Source of the DNA: CAZWUW01 sp964636895
GTDB lineage: Bacteria; Bacillota; Thermincolia; Thermincolales; CAZWUW01
Length of the DNA: 16,197 nucleotides
NCBI GenBank assembly: GCA_964636895.1
Contig: CAZWUW010000067.1
Location: 1-16,197, forward strand
Direction of reading: 5' to 3'
Shown here: piece after piece, positions 1 to 6,753 of the stretch
Numbering within the stretch: the first letter of the stretch is position 1
How the letters are laid out: each line of letters opens with the position of its first letter
The notes under the pieces: model-generated
The model's input: only the letters and a program-made list of their open reading frames with translations
Databases searched by the model: none
Told to the model about the DNA's origin: nothing
Made by a program: the position numbers and the translations under genes

Positions 1-671
1 ATTTCCGCGTTATAAAAGGGAAACGTGCCGGTTAGCGCCCAACTGTCAAAATTCCGGTACATATCATCAATATGGTTGACCCCGAAAGGCAGTACCGAAA
101 GAAATGCCTCATCCTGCCGCAGGTAAGCGCGCCGCAGGTGTATTTTCCTGGCCTTCAAGCGGGTTTCCAGCTTGACACTTTCCTTATCCAGGTTTTCCAG
201 GGTATCACAGTAAAGGGTAGCCAGGATGCAGATGTAGAATTGCCGTTCGTTGTTCAGCTCCATTTGGTCCCGTTGGTGGTAAAGGGCATCAATAGATTTT
301 TTCAGCCGGCTGATTTCCCGGTTCCGGCCCCGTTCCAGTTCGATGTCCAGTTGGCTTTCCAACTGGGTAATCTTAAGGCTGATCTCGTCCAGTGCCTCTT
401 TTTCGTCTGACGGGTGCACATGGATGGAAATATCAATATCGCCTTCATAACTTAGTAATTCATCCAGCCAGCCCACATGGACGCGGGCAGGATATGCACT
501 GATCATAAAAGTCCGGCAGAATTTACTGCCTACCCGCAGGTAGCTGAAGTTGCTGCGGTCGATATCATCCGGGGCTAGCAGGTCCTCAAAGCGGAGCACG
601 CCCTGGCTCAGGTTATATTTTTTATCCGGGGCTTTATTAACCGGCGGCTTGGGTTTCTTCCGGAACAACAT
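1..671 (-). CDS. VirB4/TraC-like T4SS ATPase, N-terminal part (cut by window edge)
   Basis: Open frame of 223 codons from an ATG at 671 running off the left end without a stop. The start is supported by a GGAGTG ribosome site 7-8 bases upstream. It begins MLFRKKPKPPVN and contains a segment resembling the N-terminal domain of Gram-positive VirB4-family conjugation ATPases: FCRTFMISAYPARVHVGWL, then acidic/beta text (DIDISIHVHP), a charged helical part, and HLRRAYLRQDEAFLSVLPFG followed by a segment ending TGTFPF. VirB4 ATPases energise pilus or secretion-channel assembly at the inner face of the membrane. The Walker A/B motifs would lie beyond the window, so the ATPase activity is inferred from family resemblance and from the PrgI/pilin neighbours. 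It overlaps the end of the upstream TraC-like gene by 35 bases, suggesting coupled translation. Confidence 0.75.
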   Translation of the reverse strand, partial: MLFRKKPKPPVNKAPDKKYNLSQGVLRFEDLLAPDDIDRSNFSYLRVGSKFCRTFMISAYPARVHVGWLDELLSYEGDIDISIHVHPSDEKEALDEISLKITQLESQLDIELERGRNREISRLKKSIDALYHQRDQMELNNERQFYICILATLYCDTLENLDKESVKLETRLKARKIHLRRAYLRQDEAFLSVLPFGVNHIDDMYRNFDSWALTGTFPFYNAE

Positions 672-1578
672 GCAATTCACTCCGTTGTATTGTTTTTTGT
701 TTTACGGCGATAACCGTATTTAAAGACTGCTCCAGCCAGGGGTCAAAGCTATCGGTCAAGTCTGTCCGCAGTTGGTTTTCCAGCCGTTCCAGCATTTCCA
801 GCAGTCTGTCCTGGGGTGTTTTAGCCGGCAGATAATCATAAATATTCTTTACCATCAGTGACAGGAACCCGTCATTTGTGAGGTCTTGTTGAAAACCGGT
901 TTTGTCCCGGTTAAAGGTGGTAAAAATCAGTTCCGCCACTTGTTTGGAATTCATGGGCCGGCCCAGAATGCCTACTCGGGTTAGCTCGTCGGTTAGTATG
1001 GTTAACCTGGTGTAAAGCTCTCTTAGCGCATAGTCGTCCAACTCATCATCGGAAAGTTTGTCCAGACCGCCTTCGTAATCCCAGGGGATTACAATATAAT
1101 TGCGTTTTTGAATGTTATTGCCGATGTGCTCGGTTATGTTTTCCATATTTTGCATGTGCCTGGCTGCATAGTCCGCCAGTTGAGGGAATTTATCACAGAT
1201 TTCCGCCGTGTCTTTGGTCAGGCCGGCCACCATGCGGCTGTTATCAATTTTTCTGGATTGAATAAAAATCTGGATGGGAAAAGCAAGCGCGGTGCATAGC
1301 CGGTTAAAAGCCAGCTCAATAACTTCCTGCTCGGTTTCGCTTTTTAACCGGTAGTTGACAGCGCCGACCTCCAAATGCAGCCGGTACTTATGGTCCCCTA
1401 GCCTGGTAGTGCCGTTAATGATTTCTTTAAAAGGTAAAAAGTCCTGGGCTGTCCGGGCGTTTTCTTTTTTATCGCCGGCACCAAAACTGCGTCCGGTTTT
1501 TTTGATTTCTTTATTTAGATACCAAAGGGCAGCGCCTATCACGCCAAAAAAAACAATTGCCACAATGCTCCAAAACAC
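637..1578 (-). CDS. TraC-like domain protein with N-terminal membrane anchor (T4SS-associated)
   Basis: A 313-residue protein. It starts at GTG (1578), with an AGGGGG ribosome site that lies inside the last codons of the preceding prgI-like gene. Residues 3-20 form one membrane segment followed by a basic stretch, so most of the protein is probably cytosolic. From about residue 45 the pattern FLPFKEI...INYRLKSE-type text, EQEVIELAF..L, FPIQIFIQSRK resembles the stand-alone TraC-like domain often found beside PrgI and VirB4 in bacterial conjugation-like loci. In VirB4/TraC proteins this region precedes the ATPase domain. There is no Walker motif here, so it is not itself an ATPase. Its role is probably as a T4SS inner-membrane partner of VirB4. 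The family assignment is by recognition of motif order only. Confidence 0.6.
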   Translation of the reverse strand: MFWSIVAIVFFGVIGAALWYLNKEIKKTGRSFGAGDKKENARTAQDFLPFKEIINGTTRLGDHKYRLHLEVGAVNYRLKSETEQEVIELAFNRLCTALAFPIQIFIQSRKIDNSRMVAGLTKDTAEICDKFPQLADYAARHMQNMENITEHIGNNIQKRNYIVIPWDYEGGLDKLSDDELDDYALRELYTRLTILTDELTRVGILGRPMNSKQVAELIFTTFNRDKTGFQQDLTNDGFLSLMVKNIYDYLPAKTPQDRLLEMLERLENQLRTDLTDSFDPWLEQSLNTVIAVKQKTIQRSELHVVPEETQAAG

Positions 1579-1582
1579 TCCG

Positions 1583-1882
1583 CTACCCCCTTTTGTAAGG
1601 CATTTGCCTGGATTTTTGGTTATGCCGGTATCTGAGGCGGTAGTAGTCCACCACCGGCAGGTCTTCCCGTTTCATGAAAGCCAGTACCGGCCCGACAGCT
1701 AAAAGGGGCAGTCCCAGGATAGCCCCCAAGATAGTGTTCAGAATGGCGGAGAAGGTTGCGAAGACAATGGCACAGAGGATGACGCCCAGGATAAAATACT
1801 GGGTTTGTTCCCAAGTCAGGATGCCGCCTACGATGCGTTCTTTTTCCCGTGTGTCCGGCGGTACACCGTAGCTTTTGCTCAT
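1583..1882 (-). CDS. PrgI family (VirB3-like) T4SS membrane protein
   Basis: A 99-residue protein with ATG at 1882 and a near-perfect AGGAGGTG ribosome site. It opens with the typical PrgI pattern: a YGVPPD..EKE..VGG.LT-type stretch, two adjacent hydrophobic segments at about 25-47 and 49-68, then a short polar segment ending in a basic tail. PrgI proteins are small two-helix membrane proteins equivalent to VirB3 that work with the VirB4 ATPase. It starts 11 bases after the pilin-like gene and ends 4 bases before the TraC-like gene, so all are in one operon. Length matches the family. Confidence 0.75.
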   Translation of the reverse strand: MSKSYGVPPDTREKERIVGGILTWEQTQYFILGVILCAIVFATFSAILNTILGAILGLPLLAVGPVLAFMKREDLPVVDYYRLRYRHNQKSRQMPYKRG

Positions 1883-1893
1883 GTCTGCACCTC

Positions 1894-2310
1894 CTACAGG
1901 TCACTGAAAGATTTGGTGGCAAAGGCAATCACAAACCCTATTGAGCCAAGGCCGGCTGCTGCCACCAGGGTCCAGAAAATACCGCTTAACGCACTCTTGC
2001 GTCGTTCCGGGTGATCGGAGCTTTGGGCCAGCTTGACAAAGTGTAGAGATAATATGGCTACCAGGGTAATGACACAAAAACCAATTACCCACTTTATCAA
2101 GGCCTTGTATTCTTTCATCACATCTTCCAAACCGTTGGTTTGCAGCTTTACCTCGCCGGTTTTATTGTTTACCAAGGTATCTATTTTGTCTTTTTCTTTG
2201 GCCCAGGCAACTTTCTCCAACCCCGGCAGCAATACTGCTCCAAGACTGAAGGTCAGGAAAACAATAAGCGTGAGCAAAGCTGTTCTTTTAAGGCCGCAAT
2301 TTTTGGTCAT
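1894..2310 (-). CDS. VirB2/TrbC-like pilin subunit homologue
   Basis: A 138-residue protein, first gene of the minus-strand operon, with ATG at 2310 behind an AAGGAGGTG ribosome site. The N-terminus carries a long signal peptide (basic start, hydrophobic core at about 9-28, possible cleavage after VAWA near residue 37). The mature part has two membrane segments at about 72-95 and 107-131, separated by a short polar loop. This is the layout of VirB2/TrbC-type pilins, which are stored in the membrane and assembled into a T4SS pilus. The sequence itself is not strongly diagnostic; the call rests on topology and on the PrgI and VirB4 neighbours. It may instead be a generic two-helix T4SS membrane protein. 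Confidence 0.6.
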   Translation of the reverse strand: MTKNCGLKRTALLTLIVFLTFSLGAVLLPGLEKVAWAKEKDKIDTLVNNKTGEVKLQTNGLEDVMKEYKALIKWVIGFCVITLVAILSLHFVKLAQSSDHPERRKSALSGIFWTLVAAAGLGSIGFVIAFATKSFSDL

Positions 2311-2348
2311 GTTGGCACCTCCTTTCCAAAGGGTGGTTTTGCATATAA

Positions 2349-2377
2349 ATTATACAACAGGCAATGAAAAATGACAA
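2349..2377 (-). promoter_or_regulatory. Sigma-A promoter for the T4SS-like operon
   Basis: On the minus strand, TTGTCA (2377-2372) and a perfect TATAAT (2354-2349) are separated by exactly 17 bases. The -10 lies about 38 bases upstream of the pilin-like gene start. It is a strong housekeeping-type promoter, so the operon is not obviously silent. Confidence 0.75.
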
Positions 2378-2401
2378 GCGCATACTAAATAGAATGGAAA
2401 T

Positions 2402-2430
2402 TTGATATTTCCCCGCCTGGTTGTTAAAAT
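2402..2430 (+). promoter_or_regulatory. Sigma-A promoter for the aldo/keto reductase gene
   Basis: TTGATA (2402-2407) and TAAAAT (2425-2430) are separated by 17 bases, each one mismatch from consensus, upstream of the TTG start at 2468. Its -35 box is back to back with that of the divergent T4SS promoter, 24 bases apart. Confidence 0.6.
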
Positions 2431-2467
2431 GGTGTAAAGTGCAATGGTGTAAAGGAGATGAAGCATA

Positions 2468-3487
2468 TTGGATTACAGAACATTGGGCCGAACCGGACTA
2501 AAGGTTTCGGCGATAAGCATGGGCGGTATTCCGGTGCAGCGGGTGGCGGACAACGAAGCTGAGTGCATTATTGAAGCGGCCTTGGCGGCCGGTATTAATT
2601 TTTTTGATACTGCCAGGGCTTATACGGACAGTGAACAAAAGTTTGGCCGGGTTTTTGGCCGGAACCGGCAGGGCGGCATTATTGCCACTAAATCCATGGC
2701 CCGCACGCAAGCGGAGATGGAGGTTGAAATTAACCACAGTCTGGCAAATTTACAGGTTTCCAGTATTGACCTTTATCAGCTGCATAATGTTAAAGATGAT
2801 GCCGCCTTGGCAAAGGTGCTGGCTCCTGACGGTGCTCTGGCAGCTTTACAGGCGGCACAACAGCAGGGGAAAATCCGCTTTATCGGTATCACCGGACATA
2901 TCCCGCAGGTTCTGGTCAAGGCCGTGGCTACCGGAAACTTTGATACCGTGCAGTTCCCCTTTAACGCTGTAGAGACTGCGGCTGCCAATGAGCTGCTGCC
3001 CCTTGCCCGGCAAAAGAATATTGGTACGATTGTGATGAAACCTTTGGCCGGTGGTGCGCTGACCAATGCGCCGGCGGCTTTGCGTTTTATTCTGGAGGAA
3101 GGCGTTGATACTGTTATTCCGGGTATGGATACACTGGCGCAGGTGGCGTCAAATGTGGCGGCGGGCACGCCGATACGGCCGTTGAGCGGGGCGGAACGCG
3201 AGGCTTTGATGCAGGAAGCGGCTGCATTGGGTACACGTTTTTGCCGGCGCTGTGAGTATTGCCAGCCTTGCATGGAGGGGATTGACATCCCTTTAATTTT
3301 TCTATTGGACGGTTATTATATGAGATATGATTTGCATAAATGGGCTGTTGACAGATACCGGCCGCTGCTCCGTAACGCTGCGCACTGTATCGCGTGCGGT
3401 GAGTGTGAAAATAGGTGTCCTTATGCTTTGCCTATCCGGGAAATGCTGCAGGAGTGCCGGCACCGCCTGGCGGGTGCAAAAGATTAA
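2468..3487 (+). CDS. Aldo/keto reductase with C-terminal iron-sulfur domain
   Basis: A 339-residue protein. The start is TTG at 2468, chosen because AAGGAG (2452-2457) is 10 bases upstream and no in-frame ATG fits. Residues 1-240 are an aldo/keto reductase TIM barrel with the catalytic tetrad visible: Asp47 and Tyr52 (FFDTARAYTDSE), Lys75 (IATKSM) and His106 (YQLHNV). The C-terminal 85 residues carry eight cysteines in two groups: C259, C262, C265, C268 and C307, C310, C313, C317 followed by Pro. This is the ferredoxin-like tail of the clostridial AKR subfamily and probably binds one or two [4Fe-4S] clusters. It would be a cytosolic oxidoreductase using NAD(P)H and/or an electron-transfer partner; the substrate is unknown. 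Its stop overlaps that of the convergent flavoprotein gene by four bases. Confidence 0.88.
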   Translation: MDYRTLGRTGLKVSAISMGGIPVQRVADNEAECIIEAALAAGINFFDTARAYTDSEQKFGRVFGRNRQGGIIATKSMARTQAEMEVEINHSLANLQVSSIDLYQLHNVKDDAALAKVLAPDGALAALQAAQQQGKIRFIGITGHIPQVLVKAVATGNFDTVQFPFNAVETAAANELLPLARQKNIGTIVMKPLAGGALTNAPAALRFILEEGVDTVIPGMDTLAQVASNVAAGTPIRPLSGAEREALMQEAAALGTRFCRRCEYCQPCMEGIDIPLIFLLDGYYMRYDLHKWAVDRYRPLLRNAAHCIACGECENRCPYALPIREMLQECRHRLAGAKD

Positions 3488-4629
3488 AATGATTTAATCA
3501 ATGCCAAGGGCATGCTCTTTATTACTTTGCCTAAGTATTTTTTGAAATCTGTTTCGCCGGCAAATACTTCCAGCAGTTCCCGGAAAAATACCGGGTCATG
3601 ATAAAATAGCCTGTGCATTGGTGCCGCGCAGCCAAAAAAGAGCAGGGATAGTTTTAAGGCGGCGCCTAAGTCCCCATTGATATTGCGGTTTAGTTTTTGG
3701 CGATAGTTTTTGGCGGCAGTTTTTTCCCCGGTATGGCTATGGCAGGCGGTAATCACCGCCTCTGCTGCCAGCTTGCCTGATATGAGTGCGTATTTTATAC
3801 CTTCGCCGGTGAAGGGGTCTGCTAATCCGGCGGCGTCACCGGCCAAAAGCACTCTGTCCCGGGCGACCCGCCGGCCAATTCCACCAATAGGGACGAAAGC
3901 CCCTTTGGTACTTAAAGAGTTCTGACAGGTAATTTCCAGCATATTTAAAAAGGCTGTCCAGGCAGCCCCGGGGTTTTTTTGTGCGGCCCATATGCCGCCG
4001 ATACCCACGGAGGCTGTTTTTGTTTTGGGGAAAACCCAGCCGTAGCCCAAGGGCACTACACCGTAATAAATATCAATAACCCCGGTGGCGGGCGGCAACC
4101 GGAAGTTTTCTGCCGGGACTTCGGCCGTAAGGCAAAATCCCTGGCCGTATCTGGTGAGGCCGCGTCTGACGTGCCTAGCTACCTGGCTCCGGATGCCGTC
4201 TGCACCGATTAGGTATTTGGCGGTGATTTGGCCCCGGGAGGCAGAAATATGTACCGTTTCCCGGCATTGGTTTACGGTCAGTATCGTGTCCTGACAAAAA
4301 AACGCGCCGGCTTCAACGGCCTTGTCTAAAAGATATTTGTCAAATGCCGGCCGGTCAATTAAGTACATAAAGCCGCCGGGCCGCCTGACCTCGCAGCACC
4401 GGCTGCCGAAATGAGAGCGCAGGCTATGTACAGCCTGGGCTTTTTGCTCTGTCAGCAGCGGCAGTTCCATTTCCCTGACAGCGGCCAGTGTTAAACCTCC
4501 GCCGCAAGGTTTGGGCCGCGGAAAGCTTTTTTTATCTACGAGCAGGGTATGCAACCCGGCCGCGGCACAGAAACGGGCCGCAGAAGCCCCGGTGGGACCG
4601 GCTCCGGCTACAACGACATCATAAAGCAT
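3484..4629 (-). CDS. Geranylgeranyl reductase family FAD-dependent oxidoreductase
   Basis: A 381-residue flavoprotein with ATG at 4629 and an AGGGAGGAT ribosome site. The FAD-binding Rossmann motif GAGPTGAS is at 9-16, followed by the hallmark PRPKPCGGGLT (37-47) of the geranylgeranyl reductase/ChlP family. A GADGIRS motif is at 142-148, and the second FAD motif GDAAGLADPFTGEG is at 264-277. The length fits the family. Members saturate double bonds of isoprenoid chains, either membrane lipids or quinone side chains (as MenJ does). The next genes are a polyprenyl diphosphate synthase and a UbiA prenyltransferase, so reduction of a quinone-type prenyl tail is the likeliest role here. That role is inferred from context. 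Some relatives act on other substrates. Confidence 0.85.
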   Translation of the reverse strand: MLYDVVVAGAGPTGASAARFCAAAGLHTLLVDKKSFPRPKPCGGGLTLAAVREMELPLLTEQKAQAVHSLRSHFGSRCCEVRRPGGFMYLIDRPAFDKYLLDKAVEAGAFFCQDTILTVNQCRETVHISASRGQITAKYLIGADGIRSQVARHVRRGLTRYGQGFCLTAEVPAENFRLPPATGVIDIYYGVVPLGYGWVFPKTKTASVGIGGIWAAQKNPGAAWTAFLNMLEITCQNSLSTKGAFVPIGGIGRRVARDRVLLAGDAAGLADPFTGEGIKYALISGKLAAEAVITACHSHTGEKTAAKNYRQKLNRNINGDLGAALKLSLLFFGCAAPMHRLFYHDPVFFRELLEVFAGETDFKKYLGKVIKSMPLALIKSF

Positions 4630-4755
4630 TGGTTATCCTCCCTAACCATGTTTCCTTTATAATGGCGGACAGTGGGCTAATCTATACATCCGGGCATAAG
4701 TCCCGGGTCTTGAGAGATAATATTAGGAAAGTCGATGATAACAGGGAGTATTATG

Positions 4756-5715
4756 ATGACTGAACTTGAACAGGTCTTGGAAGACATAAAACCACGGCTT
4801 TTGGTGATTGAGGAACAAATCAGGACGGCGCTCACTTCAGCCAACCCGTTTCTGGGTGAGGTGCGGGATCATTTTTTGTCCGCCTCCGGCAAAAGGCTGC
4901 GGCCGGCGCTTGTCTTGCTTGCCGGTGGTGGCAGACACGATATCAGGTCTGTCCGGCTGGCTACTTTGATGGAACTGGTACACATGGCTACCTTGGTGCA
5001 TGATGACGTGCTTGATAATTCTCCCAAGCGGCGCGGCATTCCGACAGTCAGCAGCGTTTGGAATAATAGAACGGCAGTTTTGCTGGGGGATTTCTTTTAT
5101 GCCCGGACTCTGACCCAAGCAGCTTATCTTGGTCCGGAAATTGTAGCCGGTGTGGGGGAACTTATTAATGACCTGGTGGACGGAGAGTTTTACCAACTGG
5201 CAGCCCATTTTGATATTACAGTTACCGAAGAAGAATATCTGCGGCGGATTGCGAAAAAGACCGCCGGCTTTATTGCCGCCTGCTGCCGCCTGGGGGCGCT
5301 GGTGGCGGAAGCCGGCAGCGAAGTGGTGCAGGGTCTGGCTGCTTACGGTCAGTGTATCGGGTTGGCTTATCAGATTCGCGACGACGTGCTTGATTTTATG
5401 ACCCCGCCGGAGAAAACCGGTAAGGAGGGCGGTGCCGACCTGGCCGACGGTATTTTTACACTCCCGGTAATTCATGCTTTAAATAGCGGGGCGGCCGGTA
5501 GCTTGCGTCCTGTATTGGCAAAAAAGAATTTTACCCGCCGTGAACAGCGGCAAATCTATAGTATGCTGGCTGATTGCGGGTCATTTCATTATGCCATGCA
5601 AAAAGCTGAAGAATATGCCGCCCGGGCTAAAGAAAGCCTGCAAGTTGTCGCTTGTCAGCGTACCAGGCGGGCGTTGACGGTGATTGCCGATTTTTCCGTA
5701 CAACGGGAATCTTAA
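4756..5715 (+). CDS. Trans-polyprenyl diphosphate synthase (heptaprenyl/octaprenyl type)
   Basis: A 319-residue enzyme if started at the ATG at 4756, which is 7 bases from GGGAG (4744-4748). ATGs at 4753 and 4735 are in frame but too close to their possible ribosome sites. Family motifs are complete: GKRLRP (45-50), the first Asp-rich motif HDDVLD (DDVLD at 83-87), KTAGF near 168-172, and the second Asp-rich motif YQIRDDVLDF (DDVLD at 209-213) followed by TGKEGGADLADG. It condenses isopentenyl diphosphate units onto an allylic primer using Mg2+. The small residues before the first Asp motif fit a long-chain product, such as a menaquinone side-chain precursor. It lies between the reductase and UbiA genes, but on the opposite strand. 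Confidence 0.9.
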   Translation: MTELEQVLEDIKPRLLVIEEQIRTALTSANPFLGEVRDHFLSASGKRLRPALVLLAGGGRHDIRSVRLATLMELVHMATLVHDDVLDNSPKRRGIPTVSSVWNNRTAVLLGDFFYARTLTQAAYLGPEIVAGVGELINDLVDGEFYQLAAHFDITVTEEEYLRRIAKKTAGFIAACCRLGALVAEAGSEVVQGLAAYGQCIGLAYQIRDDVLDFMTPPEKTGKEGGADLADGIFTLPVIHALNSGAAGSLRPVLAKKNFTRREQRQIYSMLADCGSFHYAMQKAEEYAARAKESLQVVACQRTRRALTVIADFSVQRES

Positions 5716-6647
5716 AACAGGGAAAAATATATTGTTAAGGCTAGGGTATTAAAGGCTGATAAAAGAATCATAGCAGTTTCCCGGCGGGTAATGTCGCTCA
5801 GCTCTGCCGTATCTGTGGCCAGGGCCAGGTATATGCCGGCTATGCCAAGAACTGCCGGTATAAGAAAGATTTTATTCAGCCATAGGCTTAGCAGCGAAGA
5901 CTGGCCGGCAAGCAGCAAAAAATAGAGGGCTACCGTATAACGGGCGGCCGGCATCCCATAGCGGCGGGCAACAAGGGCCGCCGTAGTCAGTTTTGGCGGC
6001 GTGGCGTCAAGGTCGCTGCCAATATCAGCCAGATGGTGCTGCATCAGCCAGGCCACGGAAAATATTCCGTGTACTGAGGCCACCGCCAGCGTGAGCCAGG
6101 TTAGTTGCCGGGTCAGAATAAAATATGTCCCCAGGGTACAGGCGACTGTAGCCGGCCAGGCACCCAGCCATTCTCCCAGCAAAGGCCGGTAAGCCAGGCG
6201 CATGGGAGGGGCGGTATAGGCTACGGCCGCCCAGATACCGACAGCCAGCAGCAGCAAAATAAATATACCGTAATAATATACAAAATACATCCCCAATGCC
6301 GTACCCAGAGCCAGAGTTACAGTGCCGATAGATGATAAATCACGGGTAGTAAGAATAGCTTTTTTTATTACTTTGCTGCCCCCTGACAGAATACCCGGGC
6401 TATGCCGGTCTGTCCCGGAGTGCCAGTCTTCCAGGTCATTAAAGGAATGGGCGGCAAAGCCCTGCAGCAGCATACAGATAATCACCAATAAAAATAAATT
6501 CAGGAAATTCAAGTCCGCGGCTCCCCGGTCATGCACCGCCAGCCCAAGGCCCAAGGCTACCGCGCTGATGCTCCAGGAGAGCACCGGACCAATGCGCAGC
6601 ACTAACCACAAGCCTTTTATTTTTGCGAAGGCGCTCAGAGTTTTCAT
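5712..6647 (-). CDS. UbiA family prenyltransferase
   Basis: About 311 residues if started at ATG 6647 (MKTLSAFAKIKG). The frame stays open to a GTG at 6725, with another ATG at 6692. No candidate has a convincing ribosome site, and the 6647 start best fits the usual family N-terminus. It is a polytopic membrane protein with about eight or nine hydrophobic segments. The first Asp-rich motif NDLEDWHSGTD (N70, D71, D74, D80) is diagnostic for UbiA enzymes, and a second Asp-containing region (DIGSDLD) is present. These enzymes attach a polyprenyl chain to an aromatic acceptor, e.g. dihydroxynaphthoate in menaquinone synthesis. The acceptor here is not known. The variant residues around the motifs suggest it may be a UbiA-like enzyme outside the classic MenA group. 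Confidence 0.8.
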   Translation of the reverse strand: MKTLSAFAKIKGLWLVLRIGPVLSWSISAVALGLGLAVHDRGAADLNFLNLFLLVIICMLLQGFAAHSFNDLEDWHSGTDRHSPGILSGGSKVIKKAILTTRDLSSIGTVTLALGTALGMYFVYYYGIFILLLLAVGIWAAVAYTAPPMRLAYRPLLGEWLGAWPATVACTLGTYFILTRQLTWLTLAVASVHGIFSVAWLMQHHLADIGSDLDATPPKLTTAALVARRYGMPAARYTVALYFLLLAGQSSLLSLWLNKIFLIPAVLGIAGIYLALATDTAELSDITRRETAMILLSAFNTLALTIYFSLF

Positions 6648-6735
6648 AAGCGTAGTCTTTGTCGCTCCCCGCCGGCTTATACGGTTATACATAGCAAACT
6701 CAGCCTGTGGGGAAACTAAAAGCACGGAAAAAAAG

Positions 6736-6753
6736 TGAGGAGGTGATTAAAAA
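6736..6753 (+). promoter_or_regulatory. Very strong ribosome binding site
   Basis: AGGAGGTGAT (6738-6747) is fully complementary to the 16S rRNA 3' end and sits 6 bases before ATG 6754. It marks the true start of the TGA-interrupted gene. No comparable site precedes the downstream GTG at 7111. Confidence 0.8.

Noticed and set aside
1..2310. Integrative conjugative element boundary near 2310-2468
   Set aside because: No tRNA, att-like direct repeat, integrase or relaxase is visible on either side of the junction in this window.
4837..5475. Minus-strand 212-residue ORF
   Set aside because: It is fully antisense to the polyprenyl synthase, whose motifs are complete; no recognisable domain or start signal.
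6648..6735. Promoters for the divergent ubiA and HMA-Sec genes
   Set aside because: TATA-like words (e.g. near 6677-6692) lack a -35 partner at 16-18 bases, so no promoter could be placed with support.
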